A program made the translations under genes and the position numbers. A stretch of DNA of 64,000 bases from Peptoniphilus duerdenii ATCC BAA-1640 (lineage in GTDB: Bacteria > Bacillota > Clostridia > Tissierellales > Peptoniphilaceae): positions 414,149 through 478,148 of the forward strand of contig NZ_GL397071.1 of the NCBI RefSeq assembly GCF_000146345.1, read 5' to 3'. Numbering within the stretch: position 1 is the stretch's first letter; each line of letters starts with the position of its first letter. Positions 28,637 through 38,016 of this stretch are shown here, piece by piece. The notes below the pieces were generated by a model. That model searched no databases. It had not been told where the DNA came from and was given only the letters and a program-made list of their open reading frames with translations.

Positions 28637-31600
28637 TTAATTATTATTGTCTTCTTCAAACTCTGGATATACTTTAACTAAATCTTTCTCGAATCTATCT
28701 TTTTGAATACTATCCAAAGAGTCTAGCAACCTTAGATTATGCTTTTGAATATTTACATCGTCACTAAATCCAAGTATAAAATTGCTGGCTATTTTATAAA
28801 TTATCTCTGTTGGAGCAAGACCATATACTTGTTTTCCAAATATATGATTTAATCTTTCGTCTCTTTCGGGATAAATTTTCTTTATTTCCTCACTTCGATA
28901 CAATCTTTTTACTATTTCAGTTATATATAAGCCGGATTTCATATATGGATCAATAAAAGTAAAACAAGGATTATCGAAACAACCAGGATTTTCTTTTTCT
29001 AAGAGATCTAACATCTCATTTACAACCTTTTTAGGAGTAAATATTTGATTTGTTTTTTGTGGTGGAATATAGTCGAAAATATCCCTTTTTACATTCTCAT
29101 CAAAATAGTTGGAAAGATTATTTTTCTTATTCAAGAATTCTTTTACAGAATCATCGAACACCCTCTCATCAAATAGATTTCCTTCATAATGTTTTATTTC
29201 TCCAGTCTTATCATCTTCGTAGTCAAAACCATCCCTAAGCTCTTTAAACTCATCAATGGTTATACTGGTCACATCTAAGAATACATCATCAGGAATTATT
29301 TTATCAAAATTTGCTAAAGTAGTATTATCATCTCCATATGCCATCAAAAATGATGGAATAGTTCTTGAAAAACCTCTAAGCCTATCTCTAATGTCATCTT
29401 CTAGGCTTCTTTTTTTCTTTTCAGCTATATCATTTTCTATAATATCAGCAGTAGATTTCGTAGAAAATCCTATCAGATCAAAATCGACAAGAGCCTCTTT
29501 AACCTTCCATTCAAACTCTTCATACTGTTTTTTACTAATCTCATTATACTTTATTTCAATCTTTGTAGACTCTTGAGAAGAAGTAGAAGCGTCTAGCTCT
29601 TTTTGTTTTTCGATCTCTAGTTTATTCTTATTTATCTCATAAGCTCCATATTCTTTTTTTACGATAGCTCCAACTTTGTCCTCTATGTTCTTTTTGATTT
29701 TTTTCTCTGTAGATCTGGACAAATTATTTTCGTAAGAAGACTTTGCGGCATTTACCACAGGTTCAACTATAGAGCTGCTGAAAGTATTTACAACATCAGT
29801 TAGTTCGATTTTTGCTGGTGGTTTCGTAGATACTAAATCTCCTGAAGCTTGGTCTATATTATTCTCGATTTCATCATAAACCTTAGGGCCGAAAATTTTT
29901 TGTTCAACACCGACTATCTTTTCATCGGTTATACGAACTTCACCATTTTCATCAAGGTCAAGATCGTCAGCAGTAGAATCATCAATAGGAAGTTGCCTGT
30001 CTCTAGGCTTTTTATAAGAATTTAATTTTCCTAACGTTTCTCTTACAACTTCTGGCGCCCTAAAAATATTAGAAATATTTGCAAAGAGGAAGTTTGACAT
30101 AAAACCACGGTTTACAACTTCAACAGCTTTAATCTTTCTTGGAATACTTAATACCTTTTCAGCATCGAGCTTAATCATAACTCCATTTTCATCCTCGCCA
30201 TAAACAGGGAAGAAATTTAAAAGTTCTTTAACATGTTTTTTTCTAGTGTCATCATCTCTCCCACCGGCAGAAGTAGTAGGAGAAAGATCATTGGCAAATT
30301 TTTCAAAAATATCTAGAGTTCTAGCGGGATCAAAGTCAAAAATATAAGCGTTTTTCTTTCTTAGGAAATTAACACCATGAGTAAATAAACATGGATTTTG
30401 AGCTCTGAACGCAGCTTGCATATAAAGAGAAGGAGATTTCATATTAGCTAGCATTAATACAGCAGTCCACTCTGGAACAGTTATACCAGTAGTAAGCTGA
30501 CCAACGGATAAAGTAATAGTTTTTTCGTAAGTGTCAATAGCTTCTTTTACCCTAGCAAGAGATTCTTCAGTTATAACTTCATCATCAGTCTTACCATCAC
30601 CAGCAGCAAGAACAACCTTGTATTCTCTAAAAATTGGATTCATTTCCAGCTTTCTCTTGAGAGCCTTTGCAGAATCAACTCTGTTTAAAATCCAAAAAGA
30701 ATGCTTAATCTCATTTCTAAGCTCAGGTGTAGAAAAAGGAAATTTAGTTCTATTTTCATCCGTTAGAGCATCCAAGAACTTATCGACATCATCGTTATAT
30801 ATAAATGCTCCTCTCTCATCAGTAGAGAAGAATTCGTTGAGGTCAAAAGCGTACTCAACCATCTCTCCATCAAGATTAATACCATCATCAAGTTTATCTC
30901 TAATAATATCAGAAATTTGATAAGTAAAAAGATTTAGTCTTGGAAGAATTTCATAAGGATTTTCATCTAATACATCACCCTTCCAATTAACTTTCATTCT
31001 TTGTTCATCGGCATAAGTCCAATTATAGATAGCATCATCTGGAAATTTTTCATTAGCTAAAGCCTTAAAAGGAGTACCAGATAAATGTAGAGTATGAGCC
31101 CTACTAATTTGGTTAAAAGCCTGGTCAGACTTGTAAGTGTCCACACCTTCATGAGCCTCATCAATAATGAGGATATCCCAGTCAATATCATGAACCTCTT
31201 TAAGTTTAGTCTTGTCGCCACCAAAATAAATAGACCCTTTAAGATCTTGAAGACTGACAAACTCAATGAAGCCTTTTATCTCATTAGCATTAATTCGATC
31301 TAGGTACTCTTCTCTACTGAAGACATATTTTTCATCCTTAATAGCATCGACACGACTAATAAAGAAGTAATCGGCATCAGGACCAATGAATTTAATATAA
31401 TCGTCATACCAAGACTTAGCAATAGCAGGTCTATTAGTTAAGATTAAGATCTTTTTAAAGCCCATCTTCAGACAGAGATCGTAAGCAGTCAAAGTTTTAC
31501 CGAATCTAGGCTTAGCATTCCATAAAAACTCTGGATTTAAGTTGTTTTTAAAATATTCTATAGTCTTTTGAACAGCATCTTCCTGTTCTTCTCTAAGCTT

Positions 31601-31978
31601 ATAAGAAACAGGCTTAATATTTGACTTAGTGATACCTCTATTTTCCTTAAATTCATCGAACTTATTCTTAGCAATCAAAGGGTCGATCTTAAACCACTCG
31701 AGTCCAGCTTCTCTTTTAATATTATTATTCTCTAAATATTTATGAAAATCAGAATCTCTAAAAGTTTCATTTGTACCTTCAAAGATAGCGTTTTTCTGCC
31801 ATTCAAGATTGTATTTAATACCAGCAGTAGTCACTTGTTCTCTGATCCTAGTATCGGCATCTCTTTCAGTAAAGCCAATCTTAGTCCACCCTTCATGATA
31901 AGTGACGCCTGGTGTAGTATAGGCATAACAAATAGGGATTATAGCCTTTGTAGTATCGATTTTTGGCGCAGTCATCAT
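28637..31978 (-). CDS. Helicase-type restriction protein with GIY-YIG-like N-terminus
   Basis: A 1113-aa protein forming the restriction component of a three-gene system. Residues about 15-100 resemble the T5orf172/GIY-YIG-like nuclease fold (HEGWTKIGFTERDADTRIREQ region). Residues 120-560 form a superfamily 2 helicase with PRFGKT (157-162), DEAH at 273-276 and a motif VI-like QAAFRAQNP. A charged coiled middle follows. The C-terminus (about 985-1113) has a methylase-like IFTPKKVVNEMLDLL and FIDPYMKSGLY. It overlaps the upstream methylase gene by 4 bp. With the methylase frameshifted, activity of the system is doubtful. Confidence 0.75.
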   Translation of the reverse strand: MMTAPKIDTTKAIIPICYAYTTPGVTYHEGWTKIGFTERDADTRIREQVTTAGIKYNLEWQKNAIFEGTNETFRDSDFHKYLENNNIKREAGLEWFKIDPLIAKNKFDEFKENRGITKSNIKPVSYKLREEQEDAVQKTIEYFKNNLNPEFLWNAKPRFGKTLTAYDLCLKMGFKKILILTNRPAIAKSWYDDYIKFIGPDADYFFISRVDAIKDEKYVFSREEYLDRINANEIKGFIEFVSLQDLKGSIYFGGDKTKLKEVHDIDWDILIIDEAHEGVDTYKSDQAFNQISRAHTLHLSGTPFKALANEKFPDDAIYNWTYADEQRMKVNWKGDVLDENPYEILPRLNLFTYQISDIIRDKLDDGINLDGEMVEYAFDLNEFFSTDERGAFIYNDDVDKFLDALTDENRTKFPFSTPELRNEIKHSFWILNRVDSAKALKRKLEMNPIFREYKVVLAAGDGKTDDEVITEESLARVKEAIDTYEKTITLSVGQLTTGITVPEWTAVLMLANMKSPSLYMQAAFRAQNPCLFTHGVNFLRKKNAYIFDFDPARTLDIFEKFANDLSPTTSAGGRDDDTRKKHVKELLNFFPVYGEDENGVMIKLDAEKVLSIPRKIKAVEVVNRGFMSNFLFANISNIFRAPEVVRETLGKLNSYKKPRDRQLPIDDSTADDLDLDENGEVRITDEKIVGVEQKIFGPKVYDEIENNIDQASGDLVSTKPPAKIELTDVVNTFSSSIVEPVVNAAKSSYENNLSRSTEKKIKKNIEDKVGAIVKKEYGAYEINKNKLEIEKQKELDASTSSQESTKIEIKYNEISKKQYEEFEWKVKEALVDFDLIGFSTKSTADIIENDIAEKKKRSLEDDIRDRLRGFSRTIPSFLMAYGDDNTTLANFDKIIPDDVFLDVTSITIDEFKELRDGFDYEDDKTGEIKHYEGNLFDERVFDDSVKEFLNKKNNLSNYFDENVKRDIFDYIPPQKTNQIFTPKKVVNEMLDLLEKENPGCFDNPCFTFIDPYMKSGLYITEIVKRLYRSEEIKKIYPERDERLNHIFGKQVYGLAPTEIIYKIASNFILGFSDDVNIQKHNLRLLDSLDSIQKDRFEKDLVKVYPEFEEDNNN

Positions 31979-32996
31979 ACCATCTCCTGTACTTTTTCTT
32001 CAATAAATTCAATCTCTTCATCAGTTAGACCATACTTCTTGTATAATTGCTCATCAATCTCATGAATAGATTTAGACCAGTCGATATCTGAGTTTTTTGT
32101 AAAAACTTGCAAAGGTACATATTTCCATTTGCTTGGAGTAATATCTTGCGTAACTTTTAATATTGATAGTAGAGCTCTACAAAACTTAGTTTTTATATAT
32201 TTTTCTAAATTTAAAGCTTCTGCTTTTGAAACAAAGCTACCTATTGATAAAAATGATTGTGTATGACCTTCATTAGGGTTTGCTAAAATCATATCTGGAA
32301 ATTGTTCTCCGAATTTACCAGTACCAACGGCTTTTGGTATTAGAAGTCTATAAGAGGAAAAATTATCTGGTTTAATAATATACTCGGAATTTACAAACAA
32401 AGAACATCTTTTTTGATTAAGTAAACCATAAATTTTTATAGGATTGTCTACTAAATTAGTGTCTTTGAAAAAAATTATATTTTCTAAATTATCAAAAATA
32501 TTTGTTCTTAAATCAAAAGATTTGTTTATGATATCTTTATAATTTTTATAATCTTTTTTTATATTTTTTGAAAACTTATAAGGAACACCTTTTAGAATTA
32601 TGTCCATTATTGATTGATTAGTATTCGATATTATTTTTTCTAGAAAGCTATCAATAATTTTTGAGCCTGTGAAAATACCTGTTTTACCAAAATCCTTTTC
32701 GCTGCATCGTATTGTTATTGCAACGCCACCTTTTATATCATTTTCGGGGAAGAACTTTTTAGGATTTTCTTCATATCTTAAGACTTTAAATGCTTATCAT
32801 TTAAAATTTTTCTATTCCATTTTTTTGGTGTTTGTCCTGCATTAAATAAAAATCTAGAGGGATGAATAAGAAGTGTGGTCTTCGCAACTTTATATGATCC
32901 TTCCATGAATAAATGATATAAAGGCTTACGTCTACCATTATTTTCTGTTTCTTCATCAAAAGGCGGATTACCTACAACAAAATCAAATTTTTTCAT
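31975..32996 (-). pseudogene. Eco57I-type adenine methylase subunit, frameshifted
   Basis: The N-terminal 72 codons from ATG 32996 carry the methylase motif IV GNPPF and FLFNAGQTPKKWN, and end at a TAA. Adding one base near 32784 joins this frame to VLRYEENPKKFFP, DIKGGVAITIRC and the long C-terminal frame ending at 31975, giving the expected contiguous protein of about 340 residues. The likely lesion is loss of a G between AAAG and TCTTAAG. It lies between the other methylase gene and the helicase gene with ATGA overlaps on both sides, so it was the catalytic/target-recognition part. A sequencing error cannot be excluded. Confidence 0.75.
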
Positions 32997-33913
32997 ATTA
33001 TCTCCTTTAGTGACGCAAAGGTCTGAGACCTATTTGCTCTCCAATCATATATCCTACAGGCTATTGGCTCCTTGTAATCATCTTGTGCAAATTCTAAAAA
33101 TGAAAGTTGATTATCTTGATTTGCTGGAGCTCCATAGGGAACGCTATCTGTAAGTCCATCCATTTGCCAAACATTCCAAGAAATAATATTGGCAAGTTTA
33201 TCGAGTATCGATTTCGGCACATCCTCGTCCCATCTTTTTTCAAAATATTCTACAAATGTAAGAAGAATATTTATCCTAGCTAGCAACAAACTATCTCCCT
33301 GATACTCATATCCATAAGATGCTTGAACGGCTCTTATAGCCCAGTCTATCCAATCTTCTTGGGTTGAGGTATTTTCATTCACTATTCTTAGTTTTCTATC
33401 TAGGATACCAATCCTATTTATAGTGTGTTTAATCAAGTGGCTAGTTGCGGCGTCATATCTAGAAACTAAGTAGGGACCTTCACCGCAAGTTATCTCCAGT
33501 CTTGGTGAATCGACATATTCTTGCCAGGTTTTGCCTTCTGGAAATTCTATTTTCTCTCTCGCCGGCTCCCAGGTGGTGTCACTCGTTATATTAAAGACAT
33601 TTTCTCTACCAAACCACACTTCATCGCAATAATTATTCATGTAATTTACAACCCAAGAAGGTGTGTAGACCTCAGCCCTTTTACGCGTTCTCTCTAGTTG
33701 AGTCGATTCACTTTTACTAGTTCTAGGCTCTAGGACAAAACCACGAGAAAAGATATAGTCTTCAATATGAGCCTTATCATCAAAGCTTGGACCGAAATCT
33801 TCATAATTATTTGTGGCCCATATTATATTTTTTTTTGTAGATTTATCCTTTAGCAAACGCTTAATCGTTAGCCTGACAGGATAAGAATTAAAATCTATTA
33901 ATGGTTGTTCCAT
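32993..33913 (-). CDS. Restriction-modification methylase N-terminal subunit
   Basis: A 306-aa protein related to the N-terminal half of Eco57I-type methylases: AEVYTPSWVVNYMNNYCDEVWFG, RLEITCGEGPYLVSRYD, RIGILDRKLRIVNEN and the closing CRIYDWRANRSQTF. The methylase SAM motif appears as EITCGEGPYL. The catalytic NPPF is in the next gene, reached through an ATGA overlap with AGGAG before it, so the methylase is made as two chains. It is the first gene of the operon, with a palindrome at its promoter. Confidence 0.75.
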   Translation of the reverse strand: MEQPLIDFNSYPVRLTIKRLLKDKSTKKNIIWATNNYEDFGPSFDDKAHIEDYIFSRGFVLEPRTSKSESTQLERTRKRAEVYTPSWVVNYMNNYCDEVWFGRENVFNITSDTTWEPAREKIEFPEGKTWQEYVDSPRLEITCGEGPYLVSRYDAATSHLIKHTINRIGILDRKLRIVNENTSTQEDWIDWAIRAVQASYGYEYQGDSLLLARINILLTFVEYFEKRWDEDVPKSILDKLANIISWNVWQMDGLTDSVPYGAPANQDNQLSFLEFAQDDYKEPIACRIYDWRANRSQTFASLKEII

Positions 33914-33943
33914 AATATCCTCAAATCTATTTAAAATGTTAGA

Positions 33944-33967
33944 AGTAACTTAGTTACTATTATTATA
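33944..33967 (-). promoter_or_regulatory. Promoter and operator of the restriction operon
   Basis: Minus-strand TGTTATAAT is an extended -10 (TATAAT at 33967-33962). Four bases downstream lies the palindrome AGTAACT-T-AGTTACT (33944-33958), covering the likely start site. That position suits a repressor. No controller gene is adjacent. Confidence 0.55.
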
Positions 33968-34213
33968 ACAGTTTTTGATGCAAATAACGTGTTAAATTAA
34001 TATAATATAGTTTTGAGATGAGAGATCCTTCTACTCCAAAGGCTAACACCTTTTCCACTCAGAATGAACACATGTGGTTAAGTCCTTGCAAATAAACAAT
34101 AAAAACCCAAACCCAAAACAAAACAATAATCCAAACTAAAATAATTATTTGTGGTGACGCATTATAGAATAAAAACTACCTATATGATAAAATAAATTTA
34201 TATGGGAGAAAAA

Positions 34214-35032
34214 ATGGTAAAATCACAATTAGAAATAGAAAGATCACTTATTAAGACTTATAAAAAGAGAATCTGGACCAAATTTATTAGGGCAATAAAG
34301 GAATACGAGCTCGTGGAAAAGGGAGACAAAATAGCGGTAGCCATCTCGGGAGGTAAGGATTCGCTAACTCTTGCAAAACTATTCCAAGAGCTAAAAAAAC
34401 ACAAGAAATTTGATTTTGATTTGGAATTTATTGCTATGGATCCGGGCTACAAGAAGGAAAAGTTGGATCAGATGCTTTACAACTGCGAAAAACTTGGAAT
34501 TCCAGTCAAGGTTCACCAGTCAGATATTTTCGAAGTTTCAGAGAGAATTGCGGGAGAAAATCCTTGTTACATGTGCGCTCGTATGCGTAGGGGAAATCTA
34601 TATGCCAAGGCTCAGGAGCTTGGTTGCAACAAGCTTGCCCTCGGACATCACTTCGACGATGTCATAGAAACTGTCATGTTAAATATAATCTTTGCAGGAG
34701 ATTTCAAAACCATGATGCCAAAACTTAAGGCACAAAATTTTGAAAACATGGAGCTTATAAGACCGATGTACCTAATTGAAGAGGAATCTATTATAAGATT
34801 TATGAAATCAACTGGGCTTACTGCTATGGATTGCGCCTGCACAGTTACTTCTAAAAAATCTGGCGGTTCCAAGAGAGATTATGTAAAACAACTGATCAAA
34901 GAACTTAAGAAAGAAAACGAAGTTGTCGGCATAAATATTATGCGTGCAACGGAGAATGTAAATATGGGTGCGATTTTAGGATTCAAAGATAATTTAGGCA
35001 AGCACTCATTTTTGGAGAGATATGATGACTAA
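34214..35032 (+). CDS. TtcA-family tRNA thiolation enzyme
   Basis: A 272-aa ATP pyrophosphatase of the TtcA/TtuA branch. It has the PP-loop SGGKDS (residues about 44-49), the [4Fe-4S]-binding CYMC (about 118-121) and the second cysteine region CACTVTSKK. Family members activate tRNA and insert sulfur, for example 2-thiocytidine at position 32. The ATG at 34214 is chosen because GGGAGA sits before it; that purine run overlaps an upstream in-frame ATG at 34202. It overlaps the next gene by about 10 bp. Confidence 0.8.
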   Translation: MVKSQLEIERSLIKTYKKRIWTKFIRAIKEYELVEKGDKIAVAISGGKDSLTLAKLFQELKKHKKFDFDLEFIAMDPGYKKEKLDQMLYNCEKLGIPVKVHQSDIFEVSERIAGENPCYMCARMRRGNLYAKAQELGCNKLALGHHFDDVIETVMLNIIFAGDFKTMMPKLKAQNFENMELIRPMYLIEEESIIRFMKSTGLTAMDCACTVTSKKSGGSKRDYVKQLIKELKKENEVVGINIMRATENVNMGAILGFKDNLGKHSFLERYDD

Positions 35033-35786
35033 GAAATTTGTTTCGTGGAATGTAAACGGAATTAGAGCAGCTTTAAAAAAGGGTTTTATGGAATCTTTTG
35101 AAGAGTTAAATCCTGATATAATTGGACTCCAAGAGATAAAACTATCTGAAGGTCAACTTGATTTAGAAATTCCTGGATACCATATGTACTGGAACTACGC
35201 AGAGAAGAAGGGCTATTCAGGCACTGCAGTCTTCACAAGAGAAGAACCTCTAAGCGTAAGTTACGGTATTGGAATCGAAGAGCATGACAAGGAAGGCAGG
35301 GTTATTACTCTAGAATACCCAGAATACTACTTCATCACCTGCTACACCCCGAATTCACAAAGAGGTCTTGCTAGACTCGATTACAGAATGGAATGGGAAG
35401 AGGCTTTTTTAGAATATTTAAATAGATTAGATGAAGTTAAGCCGGTAGTTCTCTGCGGAGATTTAAACGTTGCTCACAATGAAATAGATCTTAAAAACCC
35501 AGAATCCAACAGAAAGAACGCTGGATTTTCAGATGAGGAAAGAGATAAATTTACAAAACTATTGGAAGCGGGATATACGGACACATTTAGATACCTATAT
35601 CCGGACAAAGAAGACGAATACTCCTGGTGGAGTTATTTTAGACAAGCAAGAGATAGAAACATAGGATGGAGAATCGATTACTTTGTAGTTTCAAAAGTTT
35701 TAGAAGATAAGATAGTGGAAGCATCCATTCACCAAAATATTATGGGCTCAGACCACTGTCCAGTAAGCGTGGAATTAAATTTATAG
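35022..35786 (+). CDS. xth: Exodeoxyribonuclease III
   Basis: A 254-aa AP endonuclease/exonuclease of the ExoIII family, acting in base-excision repair. It contains SWNVNGIRAA at the start, LQEIKL with the metal-binding Glu, GDLNVAH, and the C-terminal GSDHCPVSVEL with the catalytic Asp-His. Two adjacent ATGs (35022, 35025) can serve; GGAGAG precedes both. Confidence 0.92.
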   Translation: MMTKKFVSWNVNGIRAALKKGFMESFEELNPDIIGLQEIKLSEGQLDLEIPGYHMYWNYAEKKGYSGTAVFTREEPLSVSYGIGIEEHDKEGRVITLEYPEYYFITCYTPNSQRGLARLDYRMEWEEAFLEYLNRLDEVKPVVLCGDLNVAHNEIDLKNPESNRKNAGFSDEERDKFTKLLEAGYTDTFRYLYPDKEDEYSWWSYFRQARDRNIGWRIDYFVVSKVLEDKIVEASIHQNIMGSDHCPVSVELNL

Positions 35787-35795
35787 GAGGAAAAA

Positions 35796-37016
35796 ATGAA
35801 ACAATTTAGTCAACAGATAACCGATAAACTTTACTACATCGGTACCAACGACAGAATCACAGAACAATTTGAAAATATGTGGCCACTTCCAGATGGAGTA
35901 GCATACAATTCATATATAATCAAAGGTTCAAAAAACATACTACTTGACTCAGTTAAATCTACAACTATTGAGGAATGTATTAGAAAATTAGACGAAGTAC
36001 TAGAAGGGGAAGAGCTTCACTATATAATCGTACATCATATGGAACCTGACCATTCATCAGGAATCCCAACCCTACTTTTAAAATACCCAAACTGTAAACT
36101 AATCGCCAACAAGAGAGCGGTTAAAATGCTTGAAAGTTACTATGGAATAAAAGAAGACGAATTAATAATAGTGGACGATGGCGAAACACTAGAACTTGGA
36201 GACACAAAACTAACATTCTACCACACACCAATGGTACACTGGCCAGAATCAATGGTATCCTTCGAAGAAGAAACGGGCACACTATTCTCACAAGATATAT
36301 TCGGAGCATTCGGAACTCTTGACGGAGCAATCTATGATGACGAAGTAGAATTCGATAGATACTACCTAGAAGAAATGTCTAGATACTATATAAACATCGT
36401 AGGTAAATATTCAGGGCAAGCGCTAAAAGCACTTGGAAAACTTGGTGGACTAGACATCAAGATGATCTGCCCAGACCACGGCCCAATCTGGAGAAATAAT
36501 ACAGAAAAAGTAATCCAAATCTACACAGACCTAGCAAACCAAAAGACTGAAGACGGAGTTGCTATCATCTTCGGAAGCATCTACGGCAACACAGAAAGAA
36601 TGGCACAACTAATTGCAAAGGGAGTAGCGGAAGAAGGACTTACAAATATAAGGATGCACGACGTAGCCAAGACACCACAGTCCTACCTACTAGCAGATTG
36701 CTGGAGATACAAGGGAATCATCCTCATCTCATGTTCATATGACAAAGCACTATTCCCACCAATGTCATTCTTAACAAGCGAATTAAAACATCAAAAGATG
36801 AAGAACAATATTTGGGGCATAGCAGGCAGCTACTCATGGAACGGCGGAGCCCTTAAAGGACTAAAAGAATTCGTTGAAGGCGAAAAACTAAACGTGCTAC
36901 CACTAATGCCAGAAGTGATGGGAGCAGGCTCAGAAAAAGACTTTGAAGACTTAATAAATCTTGGAAAGATGATGGCAAAGGCAGTAAAAGAAGGAAAAGT
37001 TCCAGAAGCAGAATAA
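35796..37016 (+). CDS. FprA-family flavodiiron protein
   Basis: A 406-aa A-type flavoprotein reducing O2 (or NO) to protect an anaerobe. The N-terminal metallo-beta-lactamase domain has the di-iron ligand motif H81-x-E83-x-D85-H and later HTPMVHWPESM and CPDHGPIW. A flavodoxin domain begins near residue 254 (FGSIYGNTERMAQ). Full length for the family. It follows xth by 9 bp with GGAGG, in an oxidative-damage context. Confidence 0.92.
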   Translation: MKQFSQQITDKLYYIGTNDRITEQFENMWPLPDGVAYNSYIIKGSKNILLDSVKSTTIEECIRKLDEVLEGEELHYIIVHHMEPDHSSGIPTLLLKYPNCKLIANKRAVKMLESYYGIKEDELIIVDDGETLELGDTKLTFYHTPMVHWPESMVSFEEETGTLFSQDIFGAFGTLDGAIYDDEVEFDRYYLEEMSRYYINIVGKYSGQALKALGKLGGLDIKMICPDHGPIWRNNTEKVIQIYTDLANQKTEDGVAIIFGSIYGNTERMAQLIAKGVAEEGLTNIRMHDVAKTPQSYLLADCWRYKGIILISCSYDKALFPPMSFLTSELKHQKMKNNIWGIAGSYSWNGGALKGLKEFVEGEKLNVLPLMPEVMGAGSEKDFEDLINLGKMMAKAVKEGKVPEAE

Positions 37017-37021
37017 AAATA

Positions 37022-37047
37022 ATGGGAGGCAAGACCTCCCTTTTTTG
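37022..37047 (+). terminator. Terminator after fprA
   Basis: Stem GGGAGG (37024-37029) / CCTCCC (37035-37040), 5-nt loop, and six T. Confidence 0.9.
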
Positions 37048-37068
37048 TTGCACTTATAAATTCAAAGC

Positions 37069-37098
37069 AAAAAACCAGAGTATTTGCTCTGGTTTTAT
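37069..37098. terminator. Terminator of the deacetylase gene
   Basis: Stem AAAACCAGAG (37071-37080) / CTCTGGTTTT (37087-37096), 6-nt loop, directly after the minus-strand stop at 37100. T-rich in both directions. Confidence 0.85.
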
Positions 37099-37099
37099 A

Positions 37100-37924
37100 T
37101 TATTTATCTTTAGGCGTGATAAGTTTCACGAAATGTTTAGGATCAGTGCTCTTTTTAATATTGAACCTGTTGATTTTGTAAGGATCTAGATCAAAGATAG
37201 AGCTTGCATTTTTCTTCGCACCTAAGAAACCAAGTTTCAGACCACTTTCTTTCACCGCTTTAGATACTATTTCGTCCCCAGCCATACCGCCAGGATAGGC
37301 AATAGCCACAGGAAAAACAGAAGAGTGGGAATAGATGAGATTATTATTCCACACGAGATCTTCGTAGATTCTCTTGTAATAATCGTCATCGCTTTCTCCA
37401 GGAGACGGAGTTGAAAAAGTAGTCTTGCCCTTATGAGGGCCGTCGAGCCTTAGATCGTGAGAATTGTAAGTGTGGCTTTCAAAATCCACAAGACCGCTGT
37501 TTGCCATCTCCTCTACCATGTCCCAAGTCAAGAATTGATCACTAGAATCGACAAAAGCACCGATAAGAAAAATCGTCGCCTTTGCATCATACTTCTTTAA
37601 AATTCTATACGCGTTGGTATAATTGTCCCTATAACCATCGTCAAGAGTAATCATGACAGGCTTATCAGGCAGATCCATCTCCTTATTGTAGATTTTGTAG
37701 AGATCCTGCGCAGTAATGAAAGTAAAATCATTTTTCTTAAGCTCCGCAATCATCTCCTCAAACTTGTCGGGATCCAAGTAGTATTCATTTTCCATGTTAT
37801 CTATTCCGTGGTAGGTCAAGATGGGTATATCACCATATGAAACCTTGTGAATAAACACATAACTATATAAAAATAAAAGCCCAGAAAGAAGAGCTAAAAA
37901 TACAATAATAATAAACTTTTTCAT
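37100..37924 (-). CDS. Polysaccharide deacetylase (NodB domain)
   Basis: A 274-aa membrane-anchored enzyme with an N-terminal transmembrane segment (4-26) and a NodB domain facing outside. It shows LTYHGID, the metal-binding ITLDDGYRDNY, the H-x-H pattern in ESHTYNSHDL, and AYPGG. It probably removes acetyl groups from peptidoglycan or another cell-surface polysaccharide. The ATG at 37924 follows GGTGAT; an upstream extension of 46 codons overlaps the divergent promoter and rlmD start and is rejected. Confidence 0.85.
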   Translation of the reverse strand: MKKFIIIVFLALLSGLLFLYSYVFIHKVSYGDIPILTYHGIDNMENEYYLDPDKFEEMIAELKKNDFTFITAQDLYKIYNKEMDLPDKPVMITLDDGYRDNYTNAYRILKKYDAKATIFLIGAFVDSSDQFLTWDMVEEMANSGLVDFESHTYNSHDLRLDGPHKGKTTFSTPSPGESDDDYYKRIYEDLVWNNNLIYSHSSVFPVAIAYPGGMAGDEIVSKAVKESGLKLGFLGAKKNASSIFDLDPYKINRFNIKKSTDPKHFVKLITPKDK

Positions 37925-38016
37925 AATATCACCAAGTAAATTATATACATAAAAACTCGAAGATTCAACATTCAAAACATAAGCCTCGATGTGATAGAAT
38001 AAGAACAGGAGTGAAT

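Noticed and set aside
32760..32800. Programmed frameshift in the methylase gene
   Set aside because: The site lacks a slippery heptamer and a following structure; loss of one base explains the frames more simply.
34015..34100. Possible degenerate copy of intergenic repeat module 2 upstream of the ttcA-like gene
   Set aside because: Only short matches (CTCAGAATGAAC, TAAGTCCTTGC) are shared, not enough to separate from chance.
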